Assembly: GCF_009909195.1 (NCBI RefSeq)
Contig: NZ_JAAAMU010000023.1
Location: forward strand, 38,635-102,634
DNA: 64,000 nt
Origin: Paenibacillus sacheonensis
Lineage (GTDB): Bacteria > Bacillota > Bacilli > Paenibacillales > Paenibacillaceae
Reading direction: 5' to 3'
This document shows, piece after piece, positions 46,371 through 54,643 of this stretch (position 1 is the stretch's first letter; each line of letters opens with the position of its first letter). Both the position numbers and the translations under genes were made by a program. A model generated the notes under the pieces. That model was not told the origin of the DNA. It ran no database searches and saw only the letters and a list, made by a program, of their open reading frames with translations.

Positions 46371-46413
46371 AGGGGCGGTTCCCAAGTCAAACGACTTGGG
46401 GAACCGCCCCTTC
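46371..46413 (+). terminator. Terminator after the MMPL gene
   Basis: GGGGCGGTTCCCAAGTC-AAAC-GACTTGGGGAACCGCCCC, an almost perfect 17-bp stem, 57 nt after the stop. The tail TTCATGTTG is only weakly T-rich. Confidence 0.7.
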
Positions 46414-46609
46414 ATGTTGATAGAACAAGGAACACTTCTTGCTCAGAGAGATTCTACAACCCAAGGCCGGTTACGAGTCCGATGACTTGGGAACGGCCCT
46501 CTCCGCATGTCGAGAAAATCCAACTCGCGGAACTCTATTGTGCTGCTGATTACCGATGTAAACCATTTCCCGCAACGCTTGCGAAAATGAAAAACATAAA
46601 CAGCTGCGG

Positions 46610-46683
46610 CTAACGGTTGTACGGATCGCTAATTGGCAAAAAATTGCCGTTTTGAACTGCTAACCGTTGCCAGGAGGCTTATT
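46610..46683 (-). repeat. Half copy of the dispersed repeat, reverse orientation
   Basis: Only two modules remain (46610-46633 and 46660-46683, 50 bp apart), in the order and sequence of the right half of the 56105 copy read on the other strand; similarity continues left to about 46560. The other two modules are missing and the GH43 remnant begins 40 bp further on. 46414-46560 shows no gene. Confidence 0.85.
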
Positions 46684-46725
46684 GCGAGAGTTTCCTATGC
46701 AAATCAGCTCCTATCTGCCACATAG

Positions 46726-46938
46726 GACCATGACGGTCCGACCAACGATAACGGCGACCAATTCGCGATGGAAGACTACCATGTCTTGTCCATGGACGAC
46801 GTGAATTCGGCTTGCGACGACCACGGCGAAGCGCTTCATATCCGGAACATACCCTGGGCGTCGAAGCAAATGTGGGCGCCCGATGCCGCATTCAAGAACG
46901 ATACGTACTATTTGTTGAATAAGCAGTTAGCTACATGA
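46726..46938 (+). pseudogene. Remnant of a GH43-family glycosidase
   Basis: A 71-codon frame beginning after a stop at 46723 and ending TGA 46936 reads DQFAMEDYHVLSMDDV, then PWASKQMWAPDAAFKNDTYYL, a block characteristic of GH43 enzymes (beta-xylosidase/arabinofuranosidase type), but there is no start, no upstream domain with the catalytic Asp, and the sequence breaks after TYYL. It is a fragment of roughly one sixth of such an enzyme, abutting the half repeat at 46610-46683. Confidence 0.75.
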
Positions 46939-46963
46939 CTCGCCCAGCCGCCTCCGCGGACAA

Positions 46964-47004
46964 CAAGACGCCTGCCGGCGACGATTATCGCTGGCAGGCG
47001 TCTT
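46964..47004 (+). terminator. Terminator downstream of the GH43 remnant
   Basis: AGACGCCTGCC (46964-46974) pairs with GGCAGGCGTCT (46991-47001), with an inner GCGA/TCGC stem and TTTG after. Possibly the surviving terminator of the lost gene. Confidence 0.65.
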
Positions 47005-47060
47005 TGCTCACGCCGCAAACGGACAGCGCGCTTGAACGAATGGAAAATAAACCGAGGACG

Positions 47061-47112
47061 AGTTTCCTTAGGGAAACTTTTTGTTGTCAAGGAAACACTT
47101 TTGAAGTAAGAT
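47061..47112 (+). promoter_or_regulatory. MntR-type box 1 with promoter P1
   Basis: Box AGTTTCCTTAGGGAAACTTT (47061-47080), an interrupted palindrome of DtxR/MntR type, directly before -35 TTGTCA (47084-47089), 17-nt spacer and -10 TAAGAT (47107-47112). Confidence 0.75.
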
Positions 47113-47124
47113 AACACTTAAGCA

Positions 47125-47146
47125 AGAGATGGCCATCTCTTTTTTT
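47125..47146 (+). terminator. Terminator immediately after promoter P1
   Basis: AGAGATGGCCATCTCT followed by TTTTTT. It begins only about 6 nt after the predicted P1 start, so P1 transcripts would end after some 25 nt unless read-through occurs. Confidence 0.7.
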
Positions 47147-47153
47147 ACCCCGA

Positions 47154-47192
47154 AAGTTTCCTTAGGTAAACTTAATTTCTCTAAGGAAAAAT
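47154..47192 (+). promoter_or_regulatory. MntR-type boxes 2 and 3 in the mnt leader
   Basis: AAGTTTCCTTAGGTAAACTT (47154-47173) and AATTTCTCTAAGGAAAAAT (47174-47192) lie side by side, centres about 20 bp apart. A weak promoter TTTACC-N17-TAAACT (47144-47172) overlaps box 2. This fits manganese-dependent repression of the downstream operon. Confidence 0.75.
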
Positions 47193-47270
47193 AGTTGTCC
47201 TGTGCAAAAACGCGAATCAGCTGCAGCGAGCATTGCGCAAAAAAACGCTACGGACGAGGAGAATGAAACG

Positions 47271-48236
47271 ATGGAATTCCCGGCAAACGCAAGATCCGGC
47301 AGGAGGCTTCGACGGTTATTCGCGCTGATCTGCTTAGGCTGCTTGAGCATCGTGACCGCGTGCGGAAATACCGGAGCGCAGGAAGACGGGCACGCTGTCA
47401 AAGTGACCGCCACGATCGGCATGATCGCGGATGTCGTCCGGCAGATCGGCGGAGAGCACGTGGAAGTAACGGGACTAATGAAAGCAGGCGTAGACCCCCA
47501 CTTGTACAAAGCCTCGCAAGGGGATATCAGGAAGCTGGATAAGGCGGATATCATCTTCTACAACGGACTGCATCTCGAAGGGAAAATGGTCGAGATCTTC
47601 GAGAAAATGGCCAAAGAGAAAACGACCGTCGCCGTGTCGGACAACATCGACCGCGCCGCGCTGCGAACCGGCGCCGAGAACGGAATGGCGAACACCGAGT
47701 ACGATCCCCATATCTGGTTTAACGTGCAGCATTGGATGACCGCGGCGGAATCGATTCGGGACACCCTCGTCGGCCACGATCCGGAGCATGCCGCCGATTA
47801 CCGCCGGAACGCGGAAGCCTATCTCGAGCAATTGCAGCAGCTGCATGACGACGTAACCAAGCGCCTGAACGCCCTTCCGGAGGAGAGCCGCATCCTGGTG
47901 ACGGCACATGACGCATTCGGTTATTTCGGCGATGCCTATCGGCTGCAAGTCAAGGCGCTGCAAGGCATGAGCACCGCTTCCGAGGCCGGGACGAAAGACG
48001 TCACGGATCTGCGGGATTACCTGGTGGACAACAAGATCAAAGCGGTCTTTATCGAATCCAGCGTTCCCCGCAAGGCCATCGACGCCGTCATTCAAGGCGC
48101 GAAACAAAAAGGCCACGACGTCGTCATCGGCGGCCAGCTGTTCTCCGATGCCATGGGCGAAGAAGGCACGCCAGAAGGCACCTATATCGGGATGGTCCGG
48201 CACAACGTAGATACGATCGCGGCCGCGCTCAAATAA
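47271..48236 (+). CDS. mntA: Manganese (zinc) ABC transporter substrate-binding lipoprotein
   Basis: 321 residues of the TroA/ZnuA family. Signal with lipobox SIVTA|C (Cys31), then the typical VTATIGMIADVVRQIGG start, GVDPHLYKASQGDIRKLDKADIIFYNGLHLEGKM (metal His), DPHIWFNVQHW, VTAHDAFGYFGDAY and FIESS. No His-rich zinc loop, which favours manganese, as do the MntR-type boxes upstream. Start at ATG 47271 gives a standard lipoprotein N-terminus. First gene of a four-gene operon; 20 nt to mntB. Confidence 0.9.
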   Translation: MEFPANARSGRRLRRLFALICLGCLSIVTACGNTGAQEDGHAVKVTATIGMIADVVRQIGGEHVEVTGLMKAGVDPHLYKASQGDIRKLDKADIIFYNGLHLEGKMVEIFEKMAKEKTTVAVSDNIDRAALRTGAENGMANTEYDPHIWFNVQHWMTAAESIRDTLVGHDPEHAADYRRNAEAYLEQLQQLHDDVTKRLNALPEESRILVTAHDAFGYFGDAYRLQVKALQGMSTASEAGTKDVTDLRDYLVDNKIKAVFIESSVPRKAIDAVIQGAKQKGHDVVIGGQLFSDAMGEEGTPEGTYIGMVRHNVDTIAAALK

Positions 48237-48256
48237 AGACGAAGGGAAGTGTGATC

Positions 48257-49021
48257 ATGCCTGTACATCCGCTGACGATTCAAAACATGACGGTCGCTTA
48301 CGAGAAGAAGCCCGTGCTGCGGGATATCTCCTTTCAGGTGCCGGAAGGCAAGCTGATCGGCATCGTCGGTCCGAACGGCGCCGGCAAGTCGACGCTGATC
48401 AAAGCCGCGCTGGAGTTGATTCCGAAGCTGTCCGGCGATGCAGCCATCTACGGAAAGCCCTATGCGGAGCAGCGCAAGCTGGTCGGATACGTGCCTCAGC
48501 GGGAATCCGTCGACTGGGACTTCCCCACGAACGCGCTCGATGTCGTGGCGATGGGACGTTACGGTCATCTGGGCTGGTTCAAGCGCCCCGGCGGCGTGGA
48601 GAAAAAATTGGCCATGGCGTGCCTGGCCAAGGTCGGCATGAGCGAATTCGCCGGTCGGCAGATCAGCCAGCTGTCCGGCGGCCAGCAGCAGCGCATCTTC
48701 CTGGCGCGCGCATTGGCGCAGGACGCCAAGCTTTATTTCATGGATGAGCCGTTCGTCGGCGTCGATGCGGCTACGGAGAAAGCGATCATCACCCTGCTGA
48801 ACGAGCTCAAGATGCAGGGCAAGACCGTGCTGGTCGTCCATCATGACCTCGCGACGGTGCAAGAATATTTCGATTGGCTGATGCTGCTCAACGTAGAGCT
48901 CATCGCCTTCGGACCTACGGAGCAGACGTTCACGGCCGACAAGCTGCAGCAAGCATACGGCGGGAAATTAACGATGTTGGATCGAGACGGCCAATCGGCT
49001 TTGATCACGAGCGGGAGGTAG
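48257..49021 (+). CDS. mntB: Manganese ABC transporter ATPase
   Basis: 254 residues. Walker A GPNGAGKST (38-46), Q-loop in YVPQRESVDWDFP (typical of metal ABC ATPases), signature LSGGQQQR, Walker B LYFMDEPFVGVD and the switch His in VVHHDLATV. It powers import of the metal bound by the mntA product. ATG 48257 is chosen (AGGGAAG 7 nt upstream); GTG 48251 is in frame. mntC starts 5 nt after its stop. Confidence 0.92.
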   Translation: MPVHPLTIQNMTVAYEKKPVLRDISFQVPEGKLIGIVGPNGAGKSTLIKAALELIPKLSGDAAIYGKPYAEQRKLVGYVPQRESVDWDFPTNALDVVAMGRYGHLGWFKRPGGVEKKLAMACLAKVGMSEFAGRQISQLSGGQQQRIFLARALAQDAKLYFMDEPFVGVDAATEKAIITLLNELKMQGKTVLVVHHDLATVQEYFDWLMLLNVELIAFGPTEQTFTADKLQQAYGGKLTMLDRDGQSALITSGR

Positions 49022-49026
49022 GGACG

Positions 49027-49962
49027 ATGTCGGATTGGATGACCGTATTCGCGGACCCCAACGTGCAGTGGATCCTGTTCGGCTGCATGCTGCTCGGATT
49101 AAGTAGCGGCGTGATCGGCAGCTTCGCCTATTTGCGCAAGCAATCGTTGATGGGCGACGCCCTGGCGCATGCCGCGCTTCCCGGCGTCTGCATCGCTTTC
49201 ATGCTGAGCGGATCCAAGTCGATCGCGCTCTTCCTGATCGGCGCCGCCGTCGCCGGCACTGCCGCGACCTTCGGCATCGGCTATATTACGCGCCACACGA
49301 GAATCAAACAAGACGCCGCCCTGGCCATCGTGCTCTCTACCTTCTTCGGCCTCGGCATCGTTCTGCTTACGCAAATCCAGCATAGCGGCAACGGCAATCA
49401 GAGCGGCCTGGATAAGTTCCTCTTCGGCCAAGCGGCTACGATGATGCAGAACGACGTATGGATCATGGCCATCATTTCCCTCGTTCTGATCGGCATCAGC
49501 ACGCTGTTGTTCAAGGAATTCAAGCTGCTCAGCTTCGATCCCGGATTTGCCCGCGGCATCGGTTATCCCGTCGCATTCCTGGATCAGCTGATCATGTTTC
49601 TCCTGGTCGTTGCGGTCGTAGCCGGCATTCAAGCCGTAGGCGTCGTGCTAATGGCCGCCCTCCTGATCACGCCCGCGGTGTCCGCCAGATATTGGACGGA
49701 GAGGCTCGGGTTCATGGTCGCGCTCTCCGGAATGTTCGGCGCGCTTAGCGGCCTGGCGGGTACGTTCATCAGTTCGACCGGCAATAATCTGCCGACCGGC
49801 CCCCTGATCGTGCTTGTCGCGACTGCCGTCTTCTTCTTCTCCGTCCTGGCCGCCCCGCGGCGGGGCATTCTCTCCAAGCTGCTGCTGCGCGCATCGGCCC
49901 GCAGCCAAGCGAGACAGGAACAAGTCATTCTTCAAGCGGTTCGAAGGGAGCAGGATCGATGA
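49027..49962 (+). CDS. mntC: Manganese ABC transporter permease
   Basis: 311 residues, ABC-3 family with about nine membrane helices, motif GVIGSFAYLRKQSLMGDALAHAALPGV near the N-terminus and VGVVLMAALLITPAVSARYW. Forms a heterodimeric channel with the next product. Start ATG 49027 with GGGAGG before it; the open frame upstream overlaps mntB and is not used. Its last codons overlap the start of mntD (ATGA). Confidence 0.92.
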   Translation: MSDWMTVFADPNVQWILFGCMLLGLSSGVIGSFAYLRKQSLMGDALAHAALPGVCIAFMLSGSKSIALFLIGAAVAGTAATFGIGYITRHTRIKQDAALAIVLSTFFGLGIVLLTQIQHSGNGNQSGLDKFLFGQAATMMQNDVWIMAIISLVLIGISTLLFKEFKLLSFDPGFARGIGYPVAFLDQLIMFLLVVAVVAGIQAVGVVLMAALLITPAVSARYWTERLGFMVALSGMFGALSGLAGTFISSTGNNLPTGPLIVLVATAVFFFSVLAAPRRGILSKLLLRASARSQARQEQVILQAVRREQDR

Positions 49963-50834
49963 GTACGTTATGGATCATTCTAACCGGCGCGCTCGTGGCC
50001 AGCACATGCGGCATCGTCGGTTGTTTCCTCGTCCTGCGCAGAATGGCCATGATCGGCGATGCGATCAGCCATTCCGTGCTGCCGGGCATCGTCATCGCTT
50101 TTCTGATCAGCGGATCGCGGGACTCCCTCTTCATGCTGCTCGGCGCGGCGGTCCTTGGCCTCGTTACGGTATTCCTCATCCAGCTGTTCCATCAGAGCGG
50201 GGTTCAGTCGGATGCTTCGATCGGCGTCGTGTTCACCGCGCTCTTCGCGGTCGGCGTCGTTCTCGTCAGCATGTATACCAAGCATATCGATCTCGATCTC
50301 GACTGCGTGCTCTATGGAGAAATCGCTTATGTGCCTTGGAATACGATCCAGCTGGCCGGAATCGACATCGGGCCGAAGGCGGTATGGGGCGTCGGCCTGG
50401 CGCTGCTTCTTACCATCCTTCTGATCTCCGTCTTCTACAAGCAGTTCAAGCTCTGCTCCTTCGATCCCGCCTTGGCCGCGGCCGTGGGCATACCGGTGGC
50501 GCTCTTCCACTACTTGCTCATGGGGCTCGTATCCGTCAGCACCGTCGCTTCGTTCGAGAGCGTCGGCGCGATTCTGGTCGTCGGCATGCTGGTCGTTCCT
50601 CCGGCTGCGGCTTACCTGCTCACGGAACGGCTGAGCCGGATGATCGTTTACAGCGTCGTCATCGGCTGCTTCAGTTCCGTGCTCGGTTATTATGCGGCCC
50701 ACCTCCTGGATGCTTCGATCGCGGGCTGCATGATCAGCGTCGCCGGCGTCATCTTCCTGCTCGCCCTTCTCTTCTCGCCGGGACACGGCATCGTATTCCG
50801 CAAATGGAATCGGAGGCAGCAGCTGAGCTCGTGA
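49959..50834 (+). CDS. mntD: Manganese ABC transporter permease
   Basis: 291 residues, ABC-3 family, with STCGIVGCFLVLRRMAMIGDAISHSVLPGIV at the N-terminus, LDLDCVLYGEIAYVPW in the middle and VGAILVVGMLVVPPAAAYLLTERL. Paralogue of mntC. It overlaps the mntC stop by 4 nt and ends the operon; a terminator follows at 50866. Confidence 0.92.
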   Translation: MSTLWIILTGALVASTCGIVGCFLVLRRMAMIGDAISHSVLPGIVIAFLISGSRDSLFMLLGAAVLGLVTVFLIQLFHQSGVQSDASIGVVFTALFAVGVVLVSMYTKHIDLDLDCVLYGEIAYVPWNTIQLAGIDIGPKAVWGVGLALLLTILLISVFYKQFKLCSFDPALAAAVGIPVALFHYLLMGLVSVSTVASFESVGAILVVGMLVVPPAAAYLLTERLSRMIVYSVVIGCFSSVLGYYAAHLLDASIAGCMISVAGVIFLLALLFSPGHGIVFRKWNRRQQLSS

Positions 50835-50865
50835 CAGCCGGCTAAGCTCCGGCACCAGCACAAAT

Positions 50866-50904
50866 ACACCTCAATGACCTTAACAAAGTCATTGAGGTGT
50901 TTGT
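50866..50904. terminator. Bidirectional terminator between mntD and the glycosyltransferase gene
   Basis: ACACCTCAATGAC (50866-50878) and GTCATTGAGGTGT (50888-50900), perfect 13-bp stem with TTTGT after it on plus and TATTTGTG on minus; the glycosyltransferase stop abuts it at 50905. Confidence 0.85.
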
Positions 50905-51714
50905 CTATCCATTTCGATTCGCTCGGCGCCGCGCCCGCACGTTGTTCGCTGCGCTCGCGTTTCTCGGCTTCATGCCGTCCGGCAAGGGCAGAAGGTCGAA
51001 CGAGCGGTCGACATGCGGCTTGAAGTCCTGCGTTCGGATGATCGATGCTCCTTTGGATGCGAGCAGCTGCTGCTCCGAGATCCGCCACGTATGCGATTTT
51101 CGGTTCGCGCGGCGGCAGCCGGCGAAGTTGTAAGACGATGCCGTGTATACTTTGAAGCCCTTCTTGAGGCAGGCTCGAACGAAGCGCGCGTCGGATCCGG
51201 CAACCACCTTCGTCGAGAAGGCGACCTTCTTGAACACCCGCTTGCGGAACATGATCGTGGGTCCCGCGATACGCCTGCACCGGCTGTACGGCTTTACGGC
51301 CGTCTTGCGCAGCAGCAGGAGAGAACGGTGAGGGAAGAAGAAATAAGTGGAACGCTTGCCGACGATATCCGCGTTCCTCTTATGGAATACAAGCATGGAT
51401 TCATCGAGATAGTGAGGCGAGTAGTAGTCATCGTCATCGAATTTGGCGATATACGGATACTTGGCGCGGGCCACCGCGTAATTCAGGCACGCGCCCAGAT
51501 TCCTGCGCTCGTCGACGCGATAGACGCGGACGTTGGCGTGCTGCTTTGCCAGCTCCAGGTAAGGCTGCATGGCGATGGCGTTGTCGTTGAGAATCACGAT
51601 GAGCTCCTTGACCGGCCACTGCTGGCGCGCGTAATTGTCGAACAAGTTGCCCATTAGGTCTTTCCGAATCGTCGAGGTAATAATCGTTACGCCTGCCTCT
51701 GTGCTCGCGGACAT
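50905..51714 (-). CDS. Family-2 glycosyltransferase
   Basis: 269 residues with a GT-A fold: VTIITSTIRKDLMGNLFDNYARQ at the N-terminus, ELIVILNDN, LGACLNYAVARAKYPYIAKFDDDDYY (metal-binding DDD near residues 95-99). The C-terminus is very basic (about ten Arg/Lys in the last 20 residues). It shares order and motifs with the next upstream gene product, so the two are paralogues. It should transfer a sugar from a nucleotide donor to a surface glycan. Last gene of a three-gene minus-strand unit. Confidence 0.85.
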   Translation of the reverse strand: MSASTEAGVTIITSTIRKDLMGNLFDNYARQQWPVKELIVILNDNAIAMQPYLELAKQHANVRVYRVDERRNLGACLNYAVARAKYPYIAKFDDDDYYSPHYLDESMLVFHKRNADIVGKRSTYFFFPHRSLLLLRKTAVKPYSRCRRIAGPTIMFRKRVFKKVAFSTKVVAGSDARFVRACLKKGFKVYTASSYNFAGCRRANRKSHTWRISEQQLLASKGASIIRTQDFKPHVDRSFDLLPLPDGMKPRNASAANNVRARRRANRNG

Positions 51715-51742
51715 CGTCCGTGCCCCCTATGTGAAGGATCCT

Positions 51743-52444
51743 CTAGTTGACATAAGGCCTGTAATTCTTCGTCCTGCGAACAAGCCTGCACTGCGACATG
51801 TAGCGGAGCGTGGATTTCTTCTGCGTATGGCTGCTCCAGTTCTTTCTTCGAATGCATACATAGTGACGCTTGGATACGGAATAGACGCGGAAGCCTCTGC
51901 GGACGCAGCGGCCGAGCCAGCCGGAATCGGTGCCGTTCTTCTTGAATTCGGGGAACGGGACGCGCTTCCAGACCGATTTCTTGAAGACCAGCGTGCCGCC
52001 CTTGACGCTGCGCCTGTAGCTCCATTCCCGGCCGCGGCGGAACACCATGAGCGCCTGCTTCGACTTGAAGTAGAGATAGGCGGTATGCTTGCCGACGATG
52101 GACGCCCAGCCCTGCTTGATCGCCCGCGCGGTCTCGCTCAGAAACTTGGGCCCGTAATAATCGTCGTCGTCGAACTTGGCGATCAGGCCGTCCTCGGCCA
52201 GATTGATGGCGTAATTCAAGCACTTGCCGAGCATGTATTTCTGGGGAAGCTGGTAGACGCGCACCTCGTTCTCCGGATATTGGCTCGCCCGCTGCCGATA
52301 GAGCTCGATATCCATCTTGTCGTTGTTCAGGACGATGATCATTTGTTTATCCTGCCAGAGCTGCCGGTCGTAATTCTCGAATACGTTGTCGATGCAGGAG
52401 GATCTCATCGTACAGGCGATCACGGTGATCATCTTAGCCCCCAT
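51743..52444 (-). CDS. Family-2 glycosyltransferase
   Basis: 233 residues: MITVIACTMRSSCIDNVFENYDRQ, MIIVLNNDK, LGKCLNYAINLAEDGLIAKFDDDDYYGPKFL. Same fold and motifs as the 50905-51714 product, probably by duplication. Short and strongly basic towards the C-terminus. The start overlaps the end of the GT4 gene by 11 nt (52434-52444); ATG 52432 (MITVIA) is an alternative start. Confidence 0.85.
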   Translation of the reverse strand: MGAKMITVIACTMRSSCIDNVFENYDRQLWQDKQMIIVLNNDKMDIELYRQRASQYPENEVRVYQLPQKYMLGKCLNYAINLAEDGLIAKFDDDDYYGPKFLSETARAIKQGWASIVGKHTAYLYFKSKQALMVFRRGREWSYRRSVKGGTLVFKKSVWKRVPFPEFKKNGTDSGWLGRCVRRGFRVYSVSKRHYVCIRRKNWSSHTQKKSTLRYMSQCRLVRRTKNYRPYVN

Positions 52445-53468
52445 CTCCGGTCGGCGCCGACTGAAGCTTGGCTTTGCGCCGGTTCCATAAAGTATTCTTT
52501 TTGATTTTGTACAAGTTCTTGTTGATGACCCTCTTGTACAGCTTCAGGAACGAATCCGTCATGACGACGTCGGAGTAACGGGTTCTGGCATAACGCCTCA
52601 ATGCGCGGGCCGACGGCAGCCGTTTGCGGTTTCTGACCTTCGCCGCCATGCCTGTCGTGGTCTTGCATAAGAGCCGCGGCATGCCGCGAAGCACCTCGGC
52701 CACGCCGCCCTTGTTGAAGCCGAGCACCGGCGTGCCGCTCGCCATCGATTCCACGAGGACGAGCCCGAACGGTTCATCCCAGGTCGACGTGAACAGGACG
52801 CAGCTGGCATTGGCGAGCAGCTCGTGCTTGCGGTCTCCGCCCACGGGACCGACGTAGCGGATTCGTTTCCCCAGATGCGGTTTGATTTTGGCGTTATAGT
52901 ATTTCTTGTCGTTCAGCGTGCCGGCGATGATGAGCCGTCTGCCCGTCTTCTTGGCCACCTTGATGGCCAGGTGCACGCCCTTCTCCTTGATCAATCTGCC
53001 CAGGAAGAGCAGGTATTTCCGCTTGGCGGTTTTGAACGTGTAGTCGTCCATGCGGATCCCGTTGTAGACCGCGTAGCCTTTTCGTTTCCCGTATTTGCGC
53101 AGGATGAACTTGCTGACGTATACGCGAATCTGCACGTTCGACTTGATTCCTTTGGAATGGGACTGGCAGATGGTCGGAATCGGCGGATTCGCTTTGGCGA
53201 CGATGCCGTAATGATCGTGAATGATATCCACGCCTTCCGGCATGTTTTTTATAATGAAGTCGAGCTGTTTTTTCGGATCATCCGATTCGTATTCGAACGT
53301 TCGGGTCGCATTCGAGGTCGAGCCCTTCTTGGCGAACAGAAACACCTCATGCCCCCGCTTGACCAATTCCTCCGTCAAATAGTGAACGTCACGCTGCGTA
53401 CCCCCGTAATTCTTCGGCGGGACGGGAATCGTATTCGTCGAGATTTGCGCAATTCTCAAATGTCCCAC
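52434..53468 (-). CDS. Family-4 glycosyltransferase
   Basis: 344 residues, GT-B fold of GT4: MGHLRIAQISTNTIPVPPKNYGGTQRDVHYLTEELVKRGHEVFLF at the N-terminus (GGTQR nucleotide/acceptor loop), FLGRLIKEKGVHLAIKVAKKTG near 165, and the donor-binding stretch SCVLFTSTWDEPFGLVLVESMASGTPVLGFNKGGVAEV near 240. First gene of the glycosyltransferase unit, transcribed away from the rmlA-like gene; a mother-cell sigma-type -10 lies upstream at 53507. Confidence 0.88.
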   Translation of the reverse strand: MGHLRIAQISTNTIPVPPKNYGGTQRDVHYLTEELVKRGHEVFLFAKKGSTSNATRTFEYESDDPKKQLDFIIKNMPEGVDIIHDHYGIVAKANPPIPTICQSHSKGIKSNVQIRVYVSKFILRKYGKRKGYAVYNGIRMDDYTFKTAKRKYLLFLGRLIKEKGVHLAIKVAKKTGRRLIIAGTLNDKKYYNAKIKPHLGKRIRYVGPVGGDRKHELLANASCVLFTSTWDEPFGLVLVESMASGTPVLGFNKGGVAEVLRGMPRLLCKTTTGMAAKVRNRKRLPSARALRRYARTRYSDVVMTDSFLKLYKRVINKNLYKIKKNTLWNRRKAKLQSAPTGDGG

Positions 53469-53506
53469 AGCTCCTTAGGTCAGTGTCCTCTATAGGCATT
53501 TCTTTG

Positions 53507-53515
53507 TAGGATATG
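53507..53515 (-). promoter_or_regulatory. Candidate sporulation-type -10 box for the glycosyltransferase unit
   Basis: CATATCCTA on minus matches the sigma-K -10 pattern CATANNNTA, 39 nt upstream of the GT4 start. The -35 is not clear. Confidence 0.35.
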
Positions 53516-53610
53516 AATGGACTCCTGTGCAGGGCACGGCGCTTTCATCAAATTCAGCACTAATATTACCCGCGCGTAGCATATGGCCTATACCAAGTGA
53601 AAGCCATTTT

Positions 53611-53619
53611 CATAGAATA
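53611..53619 (+). promoter_or_regulatory. Candidate sporulation-type -10 box for the rmlA-ugd unit
   Basis: CATAGAATA matches CATANNNTA; an AC dinucleotide lies about 17 nt upstream, as in sigma-K promoters. It is 32 nt before the TTG start. Confidence 0.4.
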
Positions 53620-53650
53620 ATAGCAGTTGATCAAGAGGGGAGAGAGGCTG

Positions 53651-54643
53651 TTGAAGGGATTGATTCTCTGTGCAGGGAAAGGAAGCCGTTTATATCCGTT
53701 TACCTACAGTCGGCCGAAGACGCTTATACCTGTCGCAAATACACCTCTGCTGCAATTATCGATCGTGAAATTAATGGAGCTCGGCATAGATCAAGTCGGC
53801 ATTGTCATTCATCCATCTCAGGAAGCGGGCATTCGGGGCCAATTCGGAGAGGGCGAGGCGCTTGGCATTTCGATCTCGTACATCTATCAGCATGAAGCCA
53901 AAGGTATCGCTCATGCGGTCAAGCAAGCGCAGGCGTACATCGCGGACGAAGCGTTCTTGCTGCTTCTGGGGGATAATTTGATTTCCTCCTCGTTATCCGC
54001 GCTGAAAGGCGACATCGAGCTTGGCGGGGTACAAGCATCCCTGCTGCTCGCGGAAGTCGCGGCTCCGCAGGATTACGGCATTGCGGAAATTCAGGACGAG
54101 CGCATCGTCGGTCTCGAAGAGAAGCCGGCGAAGCCCAAGTCCAACCTGGCGGTGCTTGGCGCGTATGCGTTCACGAAGGCTATTTTCGCCGCGATCGACG
54201 AGATTCGGCCTTCCAAGCGGGGCGAGTACGAAATTACGGATGCGATTCAGCGGTTGATCGAGAAGGGGCAGCAAGTCGCCTATCGCGTGACCGATCAGTT
54301 GAACATCGACGTCGGCACGATGGACCGGTGGTTGAAGGCCAATCAGAAATTGCTGGGCGCGGATGCGTCGATGAGTCGGATACACGAGTCCGCCGTGCTG
54401 GAGCGATGCACGATCGTGGAGCCGGTATCGATCGATAAGGACTGCGTGCTGAAAGATTCCCAGGTCGGCCCGTACGTGTCGGTGGGCGCGGGATCCATGC
54501 TGGAAAACTGTCTGATCGAGAACAGCATTATTTTAAACGGGGTCCATGCACAAAACCTTCCCTTCCCGTTGAAAAATGTCATCATCGGCGAGCATTCCAT
54601 CGTCACCGGTGTGCACAAAGATGAAGGAGTGAATGAACCTTGA
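53651..54643 (+). CDS. Glucose-1-phosphate nucleotidyl(thymidylyl)transferase, long form
   Basis: 330 residues. N-terminal nucleotidyltransferase domain (GLILCAGKGSRLYPFT, then RPKTLIPVANTP; LLLGDNLI near 100; VLGAYAFTK) and a C-terminal left-handed beta-helix of hexapeptide repeats (about 240-330). It should make dTDP- or UDP-glucose-type donors from sugar-1-phosphate and NTP; the exact nucleotide is not certain. I start at TTG 53651 with GGGGAG 8 nt upstream; the frame is open to 53627. It overlaps the downstream ugd start (TTGA). Confidence 0.85.
   Translation: MKGLILCAGKGSRLYPFTYSRPKTLIPVANTPLLQLSIVKLMELGIDQVGIVIHPSQEAGIRGQFGEGEALGISISYIYQHEAKGIAHAVKQAQAYIADEAFLLLLGDNLISSSLSALKGDIELGGVQASLLLAEVAAPQDYGIAEIQDERIVGLEEKPAKPKSNLAVLGAYAFTKAIFAAIDEIRPSKRGEYEITDAIQRLIEKGQQVAYRVTDQLNIDVGTMDRWLKANQKLLGADASMSRIHESAVLERCTIVEPVSIDKDCVLKDSQVGPYVSVGAGSMLENCLIENSIILNGVHAQNLPFPLKNVIIGEHSIVTGVHKDEGVNEP

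Noticed and set aside
46908..47117. 69-residue minus-strand frame divergent from mntA
   Set aside because: Covers the MntR-type box and the GH43 terminator; no start signal and no recognisable domain.
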